Positions 27,352 to 40,720 are shown, counted from the first letter of the stretch. The stretch: 64,000 bases of DNA from Hydractinia symbiolongicarpus (GCF_029227915.1 NC_079882.1:4834001-4898000); one strand, 5' to 3'. A program made the numbers and translations. The notes: generated by a model not told the origin, from the sequence alone.

Positions 27352-29164
27352 GTAAGACCGAAGCAAACATAGTCACTAGTGTGTATGCCTTATCCCATAC
27401 TAGTTCTTATGGAAAGATCAACGGGTTTGCCCGTTAATGTAAGGAATCACTTACCGGTAGGGGCTTGGGTGTGTGAGTTTGGGTGTGGTGCGAATTAAAC
27501 TCGGCACTTTCTGTTTGAACACGCAGACCTAGGCTAGTCGTGGTAACTTTGTTACATGCCAGTATAGTTCCATACTAGGCCCATGTTAAGCGCCACGAAT
27601 TGGATGCAAGTGCAGTGGATGTTCGGATGTTATATTTTCTCATGCTCTGAGCCAAAAAAACCTTCTTGACTTCTTTCTGTCCGAAGAAACAGTTTATTTA
27701 GAAGAATAGGGTTTCTGCACAAAAATCGTGACAGTTAAGTAAATTATCCCTGAAGCTTATTTATAATCTAAACAGACAACTTGGATTATTTTTGGTGGAA
27801 GTTAACTAGATTTACGTCAATTGATATTTGGAGTGAAAGTTTATATGACACTTGTCTATATTTATCACTCGTTACATAACGCACCTGATAGTGCTACTCC
27901 ATGTTAAATCCAATGTCAACAGATAATCTATTTTTGTACTTTTTTTTATCTCTCTTCAAATATTTGTAGGAGAGAATTAGATATTTTTGAGTGAGTGAGT
28001 TGTCACGCTTATAATGAAACAAAGCGGCTTTGTTAAGATGCGTGCTGGTTAAATTATAACACTTTTCTTAACTGCGTAAAAATGTCATTTAAAAACCTTG
28101 CAAAGTGGATTATATTATTCACATTTTTCTTTAAGTCTATAGAACATCACCTAAACAATTATGTCGTAATTTACTAAACTTTGGTGTAAAAAAAAAATAT
28201 TGACATCAAAGGAAAGTATAATGGGAGAGTACAGATAAACTTTGAATCGTGAGTTGCGTGAGTTGGTAGTTGCTATCTGCACCAACACTTAGTTGTTCAA
28301 TTATTTGGCTCCCGATAACCATAAGTCCACCATATTTGCTCTTATATATTATTGAGCAAATATTGGCCCCAACCTTAATCTTAAGGCTTTTTATCTCGCA
28401 GGTGTCATATTTGAGTATTTTGCAATGAAGGGAGAATTCCAGAAAAAAAACATAATTTGAGACACCGTTATTTTAATCAGATAATACATAACTATATCAA
28501 AACAAACCTTTACAAGCATTAAAAATCCCTTTTTTTACCAATGTACCGTCTTCGGTACTATAGCAAACTTTGAAACGTCACATCGTGCATAAAGTCTGAG
28601 ATATCCACAACGTGTATATTTTTTTTTAAAGAAGCCAATAAATAATTTCAGAATGAATAGTAACTTTTTCTTGACAGAAGTTGTAATTTGAAAAGAACAT
28701 GTTTTCTTAAAAAAATTAATTCTTGAGTGCAGAATTTTAGACTAGAATTTTTTTTATCTAGAAAACAGAAACCTGAAAAAAATAAAAATTAATTAAGACT
28801 ATTTATATTACATAATGACAAAGCCAATCCAAAAAGCAAGGAAGTACATTACTGAACAAACACTATGCACAAAATAATTTGACATATCGCAGTTTCGCAG
28901 TGTTAGTCCACAATTGAAAAGTCTCCACAAAATTAACTTAATGTATTTTTTTAATATCACTGCTTTTCTAATATTATATGGAATTAAAGTTAAGCATCGC
29001 CATTAAGCATCACTAATTATATCATATAAATACTGATTCTCATATAATAATGTTATGTATAAGCAAAATTCAATAAAGAACTCATAATGCTTTATATAAA
29101 CTCATCTGAATCATTTGCCATATGGTACACTCTCTCCACAAGATTGCAACAAAATATTTTTACA

Positions 29165-29830
29165 TCCAAGCACGCGGAACAGCTTTATTAACAACACAAT
29201 TGTTATAGTATTTTGAATGGCTTGGTGTTGCCATCACAGTAACTCAATGTATTGTTTTCTGGTAAATGTGTTGATGCACAGATACCAAAATTTATCATTT
29301 GGTAACTTTCTCCATCACGATACGAGGTTATTTTAACACAGGTGATAAGTTTTCTCTGTCAGCGGCATTAAACGTTTCCTTGTTCGCCATAACACTTCCT
29401 GAATTAATAATGAAAGGTTATAATAATAAAATAGATATTAGAAGATTACAAGTTACTAGTATGAAAATTATTAAAAAGTTGTGTCTAATATGGGACTTCA
29501 GTAAACTTAACAAAAGCTCTGATTAAAAATATGAATTTAATTGGAAATTTAATTCAGAGAAAACTTGATCAAAAGCCTTGCGCCAATCCTATTCTTTTTC
29601 GAAATCACTTTACATGTCTAATACATATTTCTGTTTATGTATCTCAGTTCAATCGGTGTACCAATGAATATAAGTAAGAATGCAACTGATTTTTTATACT
29701 CAATCACGCAGAACAGCTTGATTATCAACACGATTAATATGGCATTTTAACTGGCTTGGTGCAGCCATTACCCTTTGTTCCACTTTTTTTATGATATTTT
29801 TTTTATGTAAAGATACCAAATTTCTGACAA
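29165..29830. repeat. Diverged direct duplication, about 530-bp spacing
   Basis: 29165-29300 and 29698-29830 share an ordered set of blocks: CACGC-GAACAGCTT, then TGGCTTGGTG and GCCATCAC/ACCC, then GATACCAAA. They differ by many substitutions, so this is an old local duplication. Function unknown. Confidence 0.55.
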
Positions 29831-31547
29831 AATTAACACAATCAATTTTAATCGCATCAAATGAAGATGAAATTAAAAATTAACTTTATACCTTTATTCT
29901 AAAAAGGTACTGCACGTGAAAAAAATAAAAAATATTTTCTCTAACTTTTTATTCGTTTTATTTTTATTTTTTAATGATAAATATGTGTGGTACTTCTCAT
30001 AAAATTAAGAAGGATTAATGATACCTGTAATTTTACAAATTTGAAACGCAAATCTTACTTACGACTACATCAAATACAAGTTATTCTAAATTTATATGCA
30101 TAAGCAAATAATGCAAAAATATTGTTTAAAATTTAAACTCAACCTATATGAACACAATGCGTCAATCAGAATTAGAAGAAATCACAATATTAAAAAACAA
30201 GTCAGATAAATCGTTCAAGTTCTTTAGTAATAGGAATATATTGTAACCAACTTATTTTTTTATTTTCTTTCAAGACGAAAGAGCCGAATTAGGCCGATTA
30301 TAACTTCTTGAATCTCATAAGTCAGCTGTACAACGCTTATTAAAGTTTTACCCTTACAAAGCACTAAATACATTTATTACGTTGCCGTCAAAGGTTTTTT
30401 TAATTTTAAAAAGTTTTCAAAATATTTTAAAAAGTTTTTAAGGAACAAAAAACTTTTAAATTATATTTAAATCTATACATACTTTATTTTGTTAAACCGA
30501 AAGCAAAAGAATATTTTTAACACGAAAACAACAACATTGTGGATATCTCAAATGAAAAAATGTAAAGTTGAATGCATCTTTGCGATATTTACTTTTGTGC
30601 TTATTTGTCATAGCCTAGCATTTAGATCACATATTTTTTCTTAGTATATTTTAGTTTCACATGATTATAAAAGAATTGTGACTTAGAAGTGATAATCGAT
30701 GGCTTAGCATAAAAGTTTTAAAGTGGTTTTGTAAACTTCAATAATTTGTAAAAATCTTCCAAGTTGTTTTTTAGAAGAAATAAAGTAACAATCAATGTTT
30801 GTATTTATATATTTCTTCGTTTGTTTTTGTATATATATATACAATGTTTCATTCCCAAAAATATCTTAATCAGAATATGAAAAAAGGAAGCATCGAATCT
30901 TAGTTGCAGACTGACTGACTAAACTATTTCATGTTTACTGGAAATGAACTTTAAGTGTTGTCAACGTAATTGATATTTGCCTTAGCTAAACTAATATTCG
31001 CTTGATGTACTGGTGAAATTGAGAACATATATTTCTAAGCAATCTTTGTGAACTTATTAACTTTGTGAAATTTCTAATTAAAGATAGGAGGTCTCGTGTT
31101 AAACTTTATTGATAATTATTTTGGAGGAAAGATGTCCTAAGCCTGCAATTAATAATTGTAAATAAAATGGTGGTATAAAATAAATTCCTCATCATAGGGA
31201 CTAAAGTAATTAAGAATACATAGCGAATTAAAACGATAAAAACCTATGCTGACATTTATCGATTTTTGTGACATGACATAAGCAGTATTAAAAGGTGAAT
31301 GTGTCTTCACAATGTAGCACTTGACAAATTAGGTTAAAGTATTTGCCTTGTTTATAGAAAATATAGTTATTAAGCAAAATTCATTCACAATAAAGTACAA
31401 CAACAATAAGAAATAAAGAGGAACAAAATAATATCAATATTTTTTCGTGTACAAAAAAAATTGGAGGAAAAAGAATTATAAAAACTTTATAAAACAAAGA
31501 AACAATAAATAATTTTATTTTGTCTTACCTTTTGTTATAAAAAAAGT

Positions 31548-31643
31548 CTAGTAGTCACGTTTAGAGATCCTTCTCCTCTTATTTGTGAAAGGGACATTAT
31601 CTCTTATGACAAAGAAAGGATTTTCAAACTGATGTTCGCTAAA
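31548..31643 (-). CDS. Candidate terminal exon, basic C-terminus
   Basis: A plausible acceptor (TTTCTTAAGCATAAAAG) precedes 31 codons plus TAG. The peptide begins FSEHQFENPFFVI and ends in a basic stretch (NKRRRISKRDY). Codon use is balanced compared with its surroundings. The upstream exon was not found. The basic end could be a nuclear signal or dibasic processing site. It lies just outside the recognised duplication block, with no visible partner near 41.4 kb. Confidence 0.35.
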   Translation of the reverse strand, partial: FSEHQFENPFFVIRDNVPFTNKRRRISKRDY

Positions 31644-31899
31644 CTTTTATGCTTAAGAAATAATGAACTAAATATGCACCAATCAAGCTGATTAAAATAT
31701 TATTTTCACAAACAATCACATGTCCAAAAACTTCTTACACTTACTACAAATTTGTCACTTTCCGCAAAAGAATAATTTAATATTATTTTAAAAGATTTGT
31801 TAGTAAACATGTTTATACTTCACTGTTATCAATGTTTTAGAGATAATTGCGTTGTCAATCTCACATTTTAGCGAATTAAAAACAAAAACAAATAGTTTT

Positions 31900-34800
31900 C
31901 TTGTCTCGTGTTCCTTAGTGACCCATTTAAAATTTATCGATAGATTTTTTTAACTTTTTCTTGAAAGATGATTTTATGTTCTGTATGTTATCTTATAAGT
32001 TATGAGGATGTTATCAAAGATATTTAGAAATGTGAATCAAAAACTGACGAAAACAGTCGCTCAATATGGTAACATAATTTGAGGTTTTGGCAAAGGCTTG
32101 TACCAATATTCAAGAATGCCAAGATTTTGAAATGTAATAATTTAATATCAATATTGTAGGTAAGATCCATTTACATTTTTTTTTCGATAAAATAATATAC
32201 TTTAAAAGCTTCGTCATGTAGGAGACGGTAAAATTTTAAATATGGTTCATCTTTCATTCCTTTTTTTTAGCTTCTTTTTTATAGTTTAGCTTAACAAAAT
32301 ATTTTAACCAATATTAACAGAAGATTTCAAATTTATGAAAACAAAAATGTTTTTAGACACTATTTTTATAATAGATTGCTGCTTTCCTAGAATTCGTTTT
32401 TTTCCCATTTTTGTTTACGCAATTCATCTAAAGCAAAATTAAAGAGAGCTTTGAAGCACTTCGTATTTCTGTTTTAGTTGCTAAAGTAGAGACTCCAATA
32501 GAATCATGGCTAGCTAAACTAACAAAATTTTAAACATATTTTTCGAACAAAAGTTATGTTACAATTTTTTACTTGTCGTTGACCTGAATTTGCTAATTTT
32601 GCAGGCGTACTTACAATATTTCAACCACATGGATTGATGTTTTTTTTTTTTGCACTGTTCCAAAAGTAAAATCGAGTTCAACTTTTTCTTTGCATTGTCT
32701 ACTAGAGGTTAAAGATTAGTTATTTTATTTCTTTAAGATTACAAACACAAAGTGTACTATTTTTCTTTACTAAAATGTGACCAATTTTAAGAAGTGGGAA
32801 TTACCAGTAGAAATGTTTCTATTTTGTTGCGTTTCTGTCCGTTCCTTTTCCAAAAACTCCAAAGTGGAAAACAGACTAAAAGGAGAGGAGAACTGCGCAC
32901 GGCACGGCTGGTAAATAAAAGTTCATAATGACTGTGTGGATTTTGATGAACAGACCGACTTTTCCTTAAAATCAATTAATCATTTGCCATGTTACAGCAT
33001 CATAACAATAAAAGTCCTTAAAAATGCCAGTTTTATTTACATCTTTGTGGGTGCTGAATAATTTAGTATTTTTACACTTTTGCTAAACAATGAGATACAT
33101 TTCTCCTTATTGTGATGGTCACAGGTCACAATAAGTGAAAAATAATTAAACAAGAAAAAGTTTGAAGTTCAAAATAGCAAAAACGTTGAAGTACATCTGA
33201 CGAACATATTTTTGTTATTTTATACTACTGAATTTACTGAAAAAATTTGTAAGTAAAAAAATAAGGAAAATAAAGATCTGTAAATAAAGATAAAGCCTCC
33301 ATAATGCGCGCTCCACTTGTTTTTAAATGTTTCCGATCTGTATATTCGTTAAATTTAGCGCCATCACATCATAGCAAACTTCATCGTTCGAAGCTCGTAG
33401 TACGTTGTGGAGAAAAACTCAAAACCTGAAAAAAATATTGTTGTTGGACATGATAAATATTCCTTAACTTCAAAAAAGTTTAAACAAAGATGTTACTACT
33501 ATACTATGTAAAATATTCTTGGTTATCTCTAATATCTATAATATTTTCTGAAAAGTAAATCTAAAATCTACTTATTTTCACCCCATACAACCAGGGAAAT
33601 CCTGTAAAAATGTTGTTAGGAAGATATATAGATACTTGTCGCGAAATATAGTTATTTATTTGTTGTTATAGTAGTTATCTTAGGATTTAGAAAACTATAA
33701 TTCTTTCTCTTTCGCTTAAAGTTTATTTTCTTGCTGACACATAATAGTTTTTTGTTCGCCTTTTTTCAAGCAAGCTATGTTTGAGTGCGGATTTCTTTTT
33801 TTTTTATAATTAAAATATCCATATTTCAATATTCATCCACTTGTTCTTACATTGTTTTTAAATTTTTAAGAAAATAGCTAACAACTTTAATAGCTTAAGG
33901 AGAAAAAGAAGATACATTTCTGAACATAAATATCTCTAAACCAGAAATAACTAAATTTGTTGAATATCGCTTTTTATTTTGTTCTGTTTCATTTTCTTTA
34001 TTTTTTTTTTTTTTTTTTGCTGTTATTTTGTTTTTGGTACGTCAAACTACGAAAGTGCCTTAAGGCTTATTTAATTTGAGACTGGTTGCTTAAACAAAAA
34101 AGATGGTACTTGTTTGGATTGCCCTTATTTATATTTATTTTACTAACATCGATACGTATATAATAGGGTGCAGTATGAGTCTGGTGCAGTAAAGTTTGTT
34201 GACTTTTGTGCAGTTGTTGACTACACAGATCTAACGCTTTAACCACAGATGTATATTTTTGCTATGTGTGAAAAAATATGATCTGATCAAATCTGCCTTA
34301 CCGAACTTGAACTTCCAATTTTAATTGTATAAGTTGCACAAAATCTTTTGCTACAATGAATGGGAAAATTAATTGATGGATTGATTTCAGGCGTGCTGCT
34401 ATCATGTGCTCAAAAAATCACATTGCTTTCAATATTGAAAGTGTTATTTTATTTTGGCGCGTTGTTTAGATCCTCTCTGATCACCTTACATTTCATTAGG
34501 ATTTGTAACTGAAATTAATTTCCATTCTTTATACATTTATTGCATTGTTTTGCTAAAATGAAAACTTTATAAGAACGATATATGTTGAATGACAAAAATC
34601 TTTGTATCGTGATGTAGATAGCTACCAACAAAACTAGTTGAACATTTCGTTCCACTAGAGGTCTATAGTTGGACAGTTGCGTAGTTCTAAACAAACATTT
34701 TCAATAGATGAAAGAGGAGTAAGAAAAAAAGTATTTAAAATTTGAGAGTTTGCCAATTTTAAATGTTATGGGGAAAAACAAACTACCTCTCCTATTCGAT

Positions 34801-36240
34801 CCATTTTTACCTGGTTGATCATAATAAAGAAGTACCTTCGGACAGAAATTTGTTAAAATCTGTTAACAAACCTTTGGTTAACAAAGGTTTGTTAACATAT
34901 GCAATTCGCATTGTTTTAGTATAATCACAAGCTTACGCGCAATATATGTTGTCAAAGGTTTATTTTAAACCTTCTCGGCTGAGGATTTGAAATTTCCCTC
35001 CATGTTCTTTTTGCTCTTAAAAAGTATTCACATGTCATTATCATCTTATGATGAAATTGACAACTTCTGAGTGTTTATTGAATGAATTTTATGATTAATT
35101 TTTTATTTGTTTTGCACGAAAGACATATTGTCAATACTCAATGAATAATTGTCGTGTGATTGTTATATACTTACTTTTATCCTCCTCGAGGGCTTGTCAC
35201 TTTGTAAATCGCGTTTTTAGTTTTGTAAAATTCAAAATAAATTTACTTCGATTTTTATTTAAAATTTTAAAATCACAAAATTTCAAAAAAGTTAACTCAC
35301 TAAGTTCATTCTGAATTGCAATTCCTTGTCAAGAAAAAATGATTTTGAGTTATTTTTTAAACGAGTGATTTCGAGTTATTTTAAAAAGGGCACCTTTTAT
35401 AAAGTAAAAATTAATTTATAATTGCGATCCGTGAGATTGCAGTTTCTAAAATTCCACTTCCGTTTAAACGTTAAAGCAACAACAAAAGATATATTTTCGT
35501 TTGTTTGCAACCCCATCTATTTATGTATTCATGTTCTAGAGTTTTTACTGCATTCGAGCATAACAAATTTAATTGCCATTAGAGTATCATTTGTTTTATA
35601 AAATTATTTCCCTTTTTTTTTCATTTTCGAATTTGATACACAACAAGTTGATCAAATCATGAAAACTAATTGAATACTCTTTAGACGAGGATTAATAAAA
35701 TGCTTTGTTATTATTAAAGAGACATTTGTGTTACGCTACTTGATTTGTTATTTAGTGATTGCTTTGCTTGAAAATTTCACTTTATCCTACTTAGGGACAA
35801 GTCTTTTATATTATTCAATCAGCTCGTATTTACATGGTGAAGAAGGAAATTCATCATTTTTAATTATTGATTCGTAGTTTTAATAAGTATTGCACATTGC
35901 ACTCATTCTTCTACTTATTAAGTCTCTCCACTTTCAATTTTTTCTTATGTTTGTGTTAGAACGCCCTATGTCAACTTTTTAAAACTTTTGATACAATGCC
36001 AAATTTTTATTGGTTTGAAATTTTATTCTATGTAGCTATATTGAAATGTATCATTTTTAATAAGAACTTATCGTCAGTTTTTTTGATTATCACATTATAA
36101 AAATAAACAATTTATTGCTTGAAACATTTTCCATAAAAGAGTAAAATAAAAAAATGAATGGCAAGCAATCAAATATGCGTTTCATGCAACAAGAAAGGGA
36201 AATAGAAAAACAATTGATTACAGTGTTTGGGAAATTTTAC
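31900..36240. other. Non-coding part of the left duplication copy
   Basis: No gene is supported. 32880-33420 is well conserved with 43250-43800 but carries no shared open frame, so its conservation may reflect age only or regulatory content. A 16-bp perfect inverted repeat with 5-base loop lies at 34861-34897 (arms TGTTAACAAACCTTTG). Confidence 0.45.
34861..34897. repeat. 16-bp perfect inverted repeat
   Basis: Arms 34861-34876 and 34882-34897 are exact complements separated by GTTAA. Each arm also contains the palindrome GTTAAC. Not matched in the right duplication copy as far as I can see. Confidence 0.85.
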
Positions 36241-36261
36241 AAACAAACGTCACTAGGTCCT

Positions 36262-36346
36262 TTAAAATGGTGTGCAGTTGCTTGCGTAATTTATTATTCA
36301 TCTGGAAAACATTGGATTAGCAGCCAGAATTATAAAAAGAAAATAG
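36262..36346 (+). promoter_or_regulatory. Promoter and 5'-UTR exon of peptide gene 2
   Basis: TTTAAAAT at 36262-36269 aligns with TATAAAAT at 46743-46750 in the paralogous copy. Downstream sequence aligns through a splice donor (AATAG|GTAGGA at 36346/36347). The first exon should start near 36293 and be non-coding. The upstream block shared by both copies (from about 36170, including the CAAACAAACGTCACT motif) is the likely proximal promoter. Confidence 0.55.
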
Positions 36347-36404
36347 GTAGGAATATTTTTTAGGATATGGTTTGTGCATCTGAATATTTCACATTCTGGT
36401 TTAG

Positions 36405-36797
36405 CCCTTTGTCTTAGGGGGAGAGTGTAGAATTTTTTTTAACTTTTATTTTCACGAAAAGGTAAATACTTTTGCTTCCGTTTTAAAATTTGGAAACGTA
36501 AAAAGTTTTGGAACTTATAGCATTTTTAACTTGATTTTCACAAACAAAAACATTACCTTTGTCTAATTATTATTTGCCTTTTGATGTATTAAAAGTAAAT
36601 AAGAAAATTGAAAGTGAAATGATATATTTTTGAAAAAAATGATGACGTCAGAATTATTATTAAATGTTAAGTCATTTTGTCATGTTGGTTAGTTATGTCA
36701 ACTTTCAAATTCACAGCATTTGCGCTTCCTAGAAATTTATTGGAGAGTGGTAAAATTAACCCCCGCCCACAACCTAGGAACGAAAACCTAAATAGGG
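36405..36797. mobile_element. TTAA-type MITE in the 5'-UTR intron
   Basis: A 393-bp segment flanked by TTAG (36401-36404) and TTAA (36798-36801), with ends CCCTTTG... and ...AAATAGGG, similar to the piggyBac-like MITE at 44296-45017. It contains TGACGTCA (about 36650). The paralogous intron at 46831-47583 lacks it and is 432 bp shorter, so it inserted after the duplication. No coding capacity. Confidence 0.55.
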
Positions 36798-36880
36798 TTA
36801 AGCTTTTCTTCGTCGTAATAAATTAAATAACGAATAAAATCTGTTTGTCGCGGCAAAGGAAGGAAAAAAGCACGACGGAA

Positions 36881-36930
36881 TAAATCATGAATTTGCTTAA
36901 GCACGTGTTTATTTTAGGCGTTGTCTACTT
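36881..36930 (-). repeat. Dispersed repeat arm, inverted partner of 39818-39866
   Basis: About 47 bp around AAATAAACACGTGCTTAA is repeated in inverted orientation at 39818-39866. The pair brackets peptide gene 2 at about 3 kb spacing. Both arms contain the E-box CACGTG. There is no sign of a shared target duplication. Confidence 0.55.
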
Positions 36931-37546
36931 TCTTATCCTCTAAATCTTTTCTTATCACATAAAAAGGGCAATTTTGAAAACATTGATATCGTAGAATTAA
37001 GGACGTTATATGGTACAAGTCAAACTTTTAATCATTTTTATTAGATTACCCGTAAGGCAAATGATCCCTTCCTTTGTAACTTTTATTTCATTCTCATGCT
37101 GATTTTATGACAATAATAACATTAATAGATAATTCTAAAGTTACACTTCTAAAATCTGAAAACAAGATCAAATATGAGTTTATTTGATGATTTGGGAGTA
37201 TATTTTTTAGTCATGATTGTATAAGAATCTTTCTATTAGAGATGTCTCAAACAAAAACTTCTATTAATTTATTTTTGTCCAAAAAAGGCGTTGTACTTTA
37301 CATACGCCTTATAATTTTTCATTTGGTTTTACTTAAATAAACTTTTATTTTTATTTAACGTTTCTTATAGTGGTTTAAAAATCTGAAAACAAAGTTAGCT
37401 AGTTACAATTTCTGTTTTTAGCCATTTGTTAAAAATAAAACAGGTTTGAGTTCCATCGCTGTTTTAACTGTACTTAGATTTCTAAATGTAATGTGTTATA
37501 TGTACACAATAAGTAACCTTAACTTTTTTAGAGGACTCAACAGAGA

Positions 37547-37819
37547 ATGGAGAAGAAAAGTATTCTTTTGTCATGTTGTATGTTATTATGGGTAATTACA
37601 TATTGTCATGCCACAATATCATCGTATCGTAAATGCACTGCTCAATGCCAGACTAACTTTGATCAATGCCAGAAAATAGCTGGAAACGACGCAATCATAT
37701 GCTTTTATGCGAAGCTACAATGCATCAAAACTTGTTCAGCAAAAAGATCTGGAACATTGACAGTTCAAAACTTTTCATTTCAAAAGATCTTGACGAATAT
37801 GGGCAGAACAGAACGCTAA
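37547..37819 (+). CDS. Secreted Cys-rich peptide, member 2
   Basis: A 90-residue protein in one coding exon. A splice acceptor at 37530-37531 lies 15 bases before the ATG, so the 5' UTR is split. Residues 1-22 are a signal peptide (cleavage probably after CHA). The mature peptide has exactly six cysteines spaced C-x3-C-x6-C-x10-C-x6-C-x3-C, a mirror-symmetric pattern that suits two antiparallel helices joined by three disulfides (1-6, 2-5 and 3-4). A tail of about 27 residues follows (AKRSGTL..., with FxFxKIL and a basic end). It is 47 of 89 positions identical to the 47597 product, with no gaps in the mature part. Secretion is well supported. Function is unknown: antimicrobial, venom-like or signalling roles are all possible. 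No named family is claimed. Confidence 0.82.
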   Translation: MEKKSILLSCCMLLWVITYCHATISSYRKCTAQCQTNFDQCQKIAGNDAIICFYAKLQCIKTCSAKRSGTLTVQNFSFQKILTNMGRTER

Positions 37820-38125
37820 AGAAGTTTTATATTCTCTGAAATGAACATGTTTTTTGTTAATATCAGAGTACTTTCAGAACATAATGTAATATTTTAATGA
37901 ATAGAAAAGATTGAAAGATAAGCTCCCAAATGGTCTGACTAGCAGAAGAAAATATTTGTTCTAACACACTGATAAACAAATTCAAACAGAGGATGCATAA
38001 ACAAAACATTTTGCTTCTCGGTCTTCTTTTCTTTTATTCTTATTAAAGTTATTTAAGTTTCATATTTTTGTATTATATTTAAGTTTTTGTACTCAATCTT
38101 ACTTGTGTATTTGAAAAACGCATAT

Positions 38126-38131
38126 GTAATA
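38126..38131 (+). terminator. Possible poly(A) signal of peptide gene 2
   Basis: AATAAA about 310 bases after the stop codon of the 37547-37819 gene. No nearer canonical signal was seen. Confidence 0.3.
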
Positions 38132-39205
38132 AACAATGAATATTAGAATCATAAGTGCTTCTTTTTTGTTTGTTTGTTTGTTTGTTTGTTTTTTCGTTTG
38201 TGTCTTTGCTTTTTATGGTGAAAAAAAAAAATAGCTCTTGGTCTGCCAAAATAGAAATCAAAATGGGTAATTTTGTCTGCTGATTTTTTTAAAGCATTAG
38301 GCTAGGTAATTTTTGAAGTAACTCAAAAAATGATTTTTGGTCATATGTAAATTGATAGACAATTCTTTGGGTATCAAAATTTAATCCTCTAATTTTCTAA
38401 CGTTTTTGAGAAAAAAATCATAAAACGTTCAGACAGCATGACATGACTTCTTTGTTTTTAAAATTTCAATAATGTTAACCTTATTTTTAGCTAAAAAAGA
38501 AATAAAGTATTTATTATAAAAGTGACGATGTAAGCAAAAAGTTTAGCAATTTTTGTTATGTTACACCTAGTAATTTTCACAAACAATAATTTACTCTTTT
38601 ATTCATAAGTTATTGAACTGCTAATTTTATCAATCCATTAACACAAACGTAATTTTATTTATTGATATAGAGGAAGAAAATTCATGAATTAAATCATCTA
38701 AGAGCGAAATATATGAGTATTAAAAAACTGTGATGTCAAGAAACTTATCAGGTTACCTACGCTGTTGTTTTTATGGATTAGTTTCTTTTATGTCTGGTGA
38801 TGGTTAGTATTCTATAAAGTGGAAGCTTTTAAGAAGTGTCAGCATGCAATTGCAGTACTTAAAAACCGTATTATTACTATTTCAAATGGTAGTAATAATT
38901 TTTTATGTGACTTATAAGAATCACATACATGTACATCATCAATGAAAGAAATAAAATCTTTTTTCTTGCTTGTGACAAACCATTTGCATTACTAAAACCC
39001 AAATAGTGATTCAAATTTGCAAAAATTTTGTCGACTTTGGAGAAGTTCGTCTTTACAAGTTACTGTGCGCATTAGTTTTTATATGAGATGCAATCTTTAA
39101 TGTCCACAGCGAATATGTATCTGAATTTTTTAGCCTTCTTGCGTGTTAAAGTGAAAGGGTTCGTAACGCGCGAGTGTCAAAAAGTGCGTATTCTAAATTT
39201 TAAAT

Positions 39206-39289
39206 ATGGCCAATGAGTCTGATAGCGTGTTTGGAAAATACAGGCTACGGCTTATCGGCGAGAAGACTGCCAATCTGTCAATGATGTAG
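39206..39289 (+). CDS. Short coding-like ORF or first exon
   Basis: ATATGG start context, then 27 codons with unusually balanced base composition for this region, ending in TAG. The sequence is hydrophilic with alternating charged residues (GKYRLRLIGEKTANLS). It may be a first exon whose donor I cannot identify, or a relic. Product unknown. Confidence 0.25.
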   Translation: MANESDSVFGKYRLRLIGEKTANLSMM

Positions 39290-39817
39290 GCTAAAATTAT
39301 ACATATTGGAGAACATTTGTTAAGTACTGGGCGAATATTGAGATAAGGGACGTTTATGAGTACGTCTGAAGATTTTATGTAGTATTGAGAAAAAACCTAT
39401 ACCGTAAAAGTACACCGCCATTTCACCCCAGGGAAAAGTAAAAAAGCTGACTGGTTTAATAAAAAGAAAGGGTTATTAATTTGAAAGGGTTTTTCTGGCA
39501 ATTGAGGGATGATTTTTACAATTTTCTGAAAGACAATAAACACTGGTTGTTTTGCTATATAGGAAGCCATGCACTGTACGAAACAGAGACGACTAATTCT
39601 GACGACAGTAATTTTATATGACTTTACTACAACATTACAATAAGCTGATAAGTTGTATTATTTGCAACTTTTTAAATTTATTTTCTGTTTTTTAGTCTAT
39701 TATAATAATTTGTCCAAAAGTTTGTATATTAATTTTAATTTATTTAATGGGAAAGAAATCATGCCAATATATTTTTTAATTTCATTTAAAGATATGGCAG
39801 TAGCCAGTAGACGACAC

Positions 39818-39866
39818 AATAGCAAGTAGACAACGGCTAAAATAAACACGTGCTTAAACAATTTCA
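39818..39866 (+). repeat. Dispersed repeat arm, partner of 36881-36930
   Basis: Inverted match of about 47 bp to 36881-36930, containing CACGTG. It is followed by a less AT-rich segment up to about 39930. Family unknown. Confidence 0.55.
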
Positions 39867-40529
39867 TGTCAAGGTATAGGGGAGAGTGCTGCGCCAGGCA
39901 GGACAGGACGGAGGTGGAGGGAAATATAACCTACAACCGTGAATTTTCTGGTATTAGGCTGTAAGTCATATAACTTGATACAAATGATGTTTGTCACATG
40001 ACAATTATATATCATACCTGAAATAATGACTGTCAGTAATAATTTTTGTTAACGTCAGCATTTTTGTTAAATTTCAGATTTGGAATAGTTGATGCTTGTC
40101 GCATATTTTAGCGGTATTATTAATTTAATAGTTTGAAAAATTTAAATTTTTTTCATAGAGTTTAAATTAAAAATAAAATTTGAAGGGAGATAACAGCATG
40201 TAAAATGACATCTTATTATTACAAAAGTTATGTAGATATGCTCAAAGATGTAGTTTTGGGAAGAAGTTAGAAGCTAGAATAAATTCCAAAGAGTGGTCGG
40301 ACTGTCAAGATATTATAAAACATGTCATGGTGGTAATGTTTCTACACATACAGGAACTAATGTTATGGTAGCTAGCTAGCCCGCCAAACTAATTGTGTGA
40401 AAGACAGTGTGAAAAGGTGATAAAGGAAACAAAAATGTGATTTATATCATTTATCAGGTCTACTCGAGAATAGAATAACTGTTAACTCTGTGGTCAAGGT
40501 TATTGAAAAATTGGTATAGCTAGCTACAT

Positions 40530-40720
40530 TTAAAGTTTTTGAGTAAAGTGACACACAGACATTTTCAAGAGTTGTTTAACACGAACAAGCCAAAAAGAGT
40601 TTTTTACCAAAATTTTACTTTTCTGGTCCATGGAATACCCCATTAAGCATAGCTCAATTTTGTTGGCAAAAAGAGAATACTTCACATAACGATGATGGTA
40701 TTTCCTCTTGATTTCAGTAT
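40530..40720 (-). CDS. Candidate terminal exon
   Basis: An acceptor (TTATTGTTTTGACAG) precedes an open frame of 63 codons to a TAA. It starts DTEIKRKYHHRYVKYSLFAN and ends in a basic region. CCAAT boxes and two ATGGCGC-CTC motifs lie upstream on the same strand (about 40870-40970), which could be a promoter. A donor-like GTAAAA inside the frame would shorten it. No family recognised. Confidence 0.3.

Larger units (their letters stand above)
25925..31547. other. Long stretch with little recognisable content
   Basis: No supported gene over about 5.6 kb. 26.6-27.6 kb is somewhat less AT-rich and holds a TATA/donor pair and a tRNA-like sequence near 27024-27096. 29165-29300 and 29698-29830 are a diverged direct duplication. 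The frame at 29299-29526 begins at ATG? No ATG-supported product with other evidence was found. Confidence 0.35.
31700..37900. repeat. Segmental duplication, left copy
   Basis: Blocks at about 31790-31845, 32880-33790, 36170-36346 and 37532-37800 match, in the same order and orientation, about 41610-41665, 43250-44160, 46630-46830 and 47584-47850. The offset is about 9.8-10.5 kb. Matches are clear but diverged, so the duplication is not recent. It carries peptide gene 2. Outer borders are uncertain. Confidence 0.75.
37820..40529. other. Region downstream of peptide gene 2
   Basis: Mostly AT-rich non-coding sequence. An AATAAA near 38126 may end the peptide transcript. A (TTTG)n tract lies at about 38167-38190. 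A 27-codon frame with an ATG at 39206 (MANESDSVFGKYRLRLIGEK) reads like protein and could be a first exon, but its donor is unclear. Confidence 0.35.

Noticed and set aside
36154-36363. 69-codon plus-strand frame with ATG
   Set aside because: It overlaps the promoter and 5'-UTR exon of peptide gene 2, and the aligned right copy does not preserve it.
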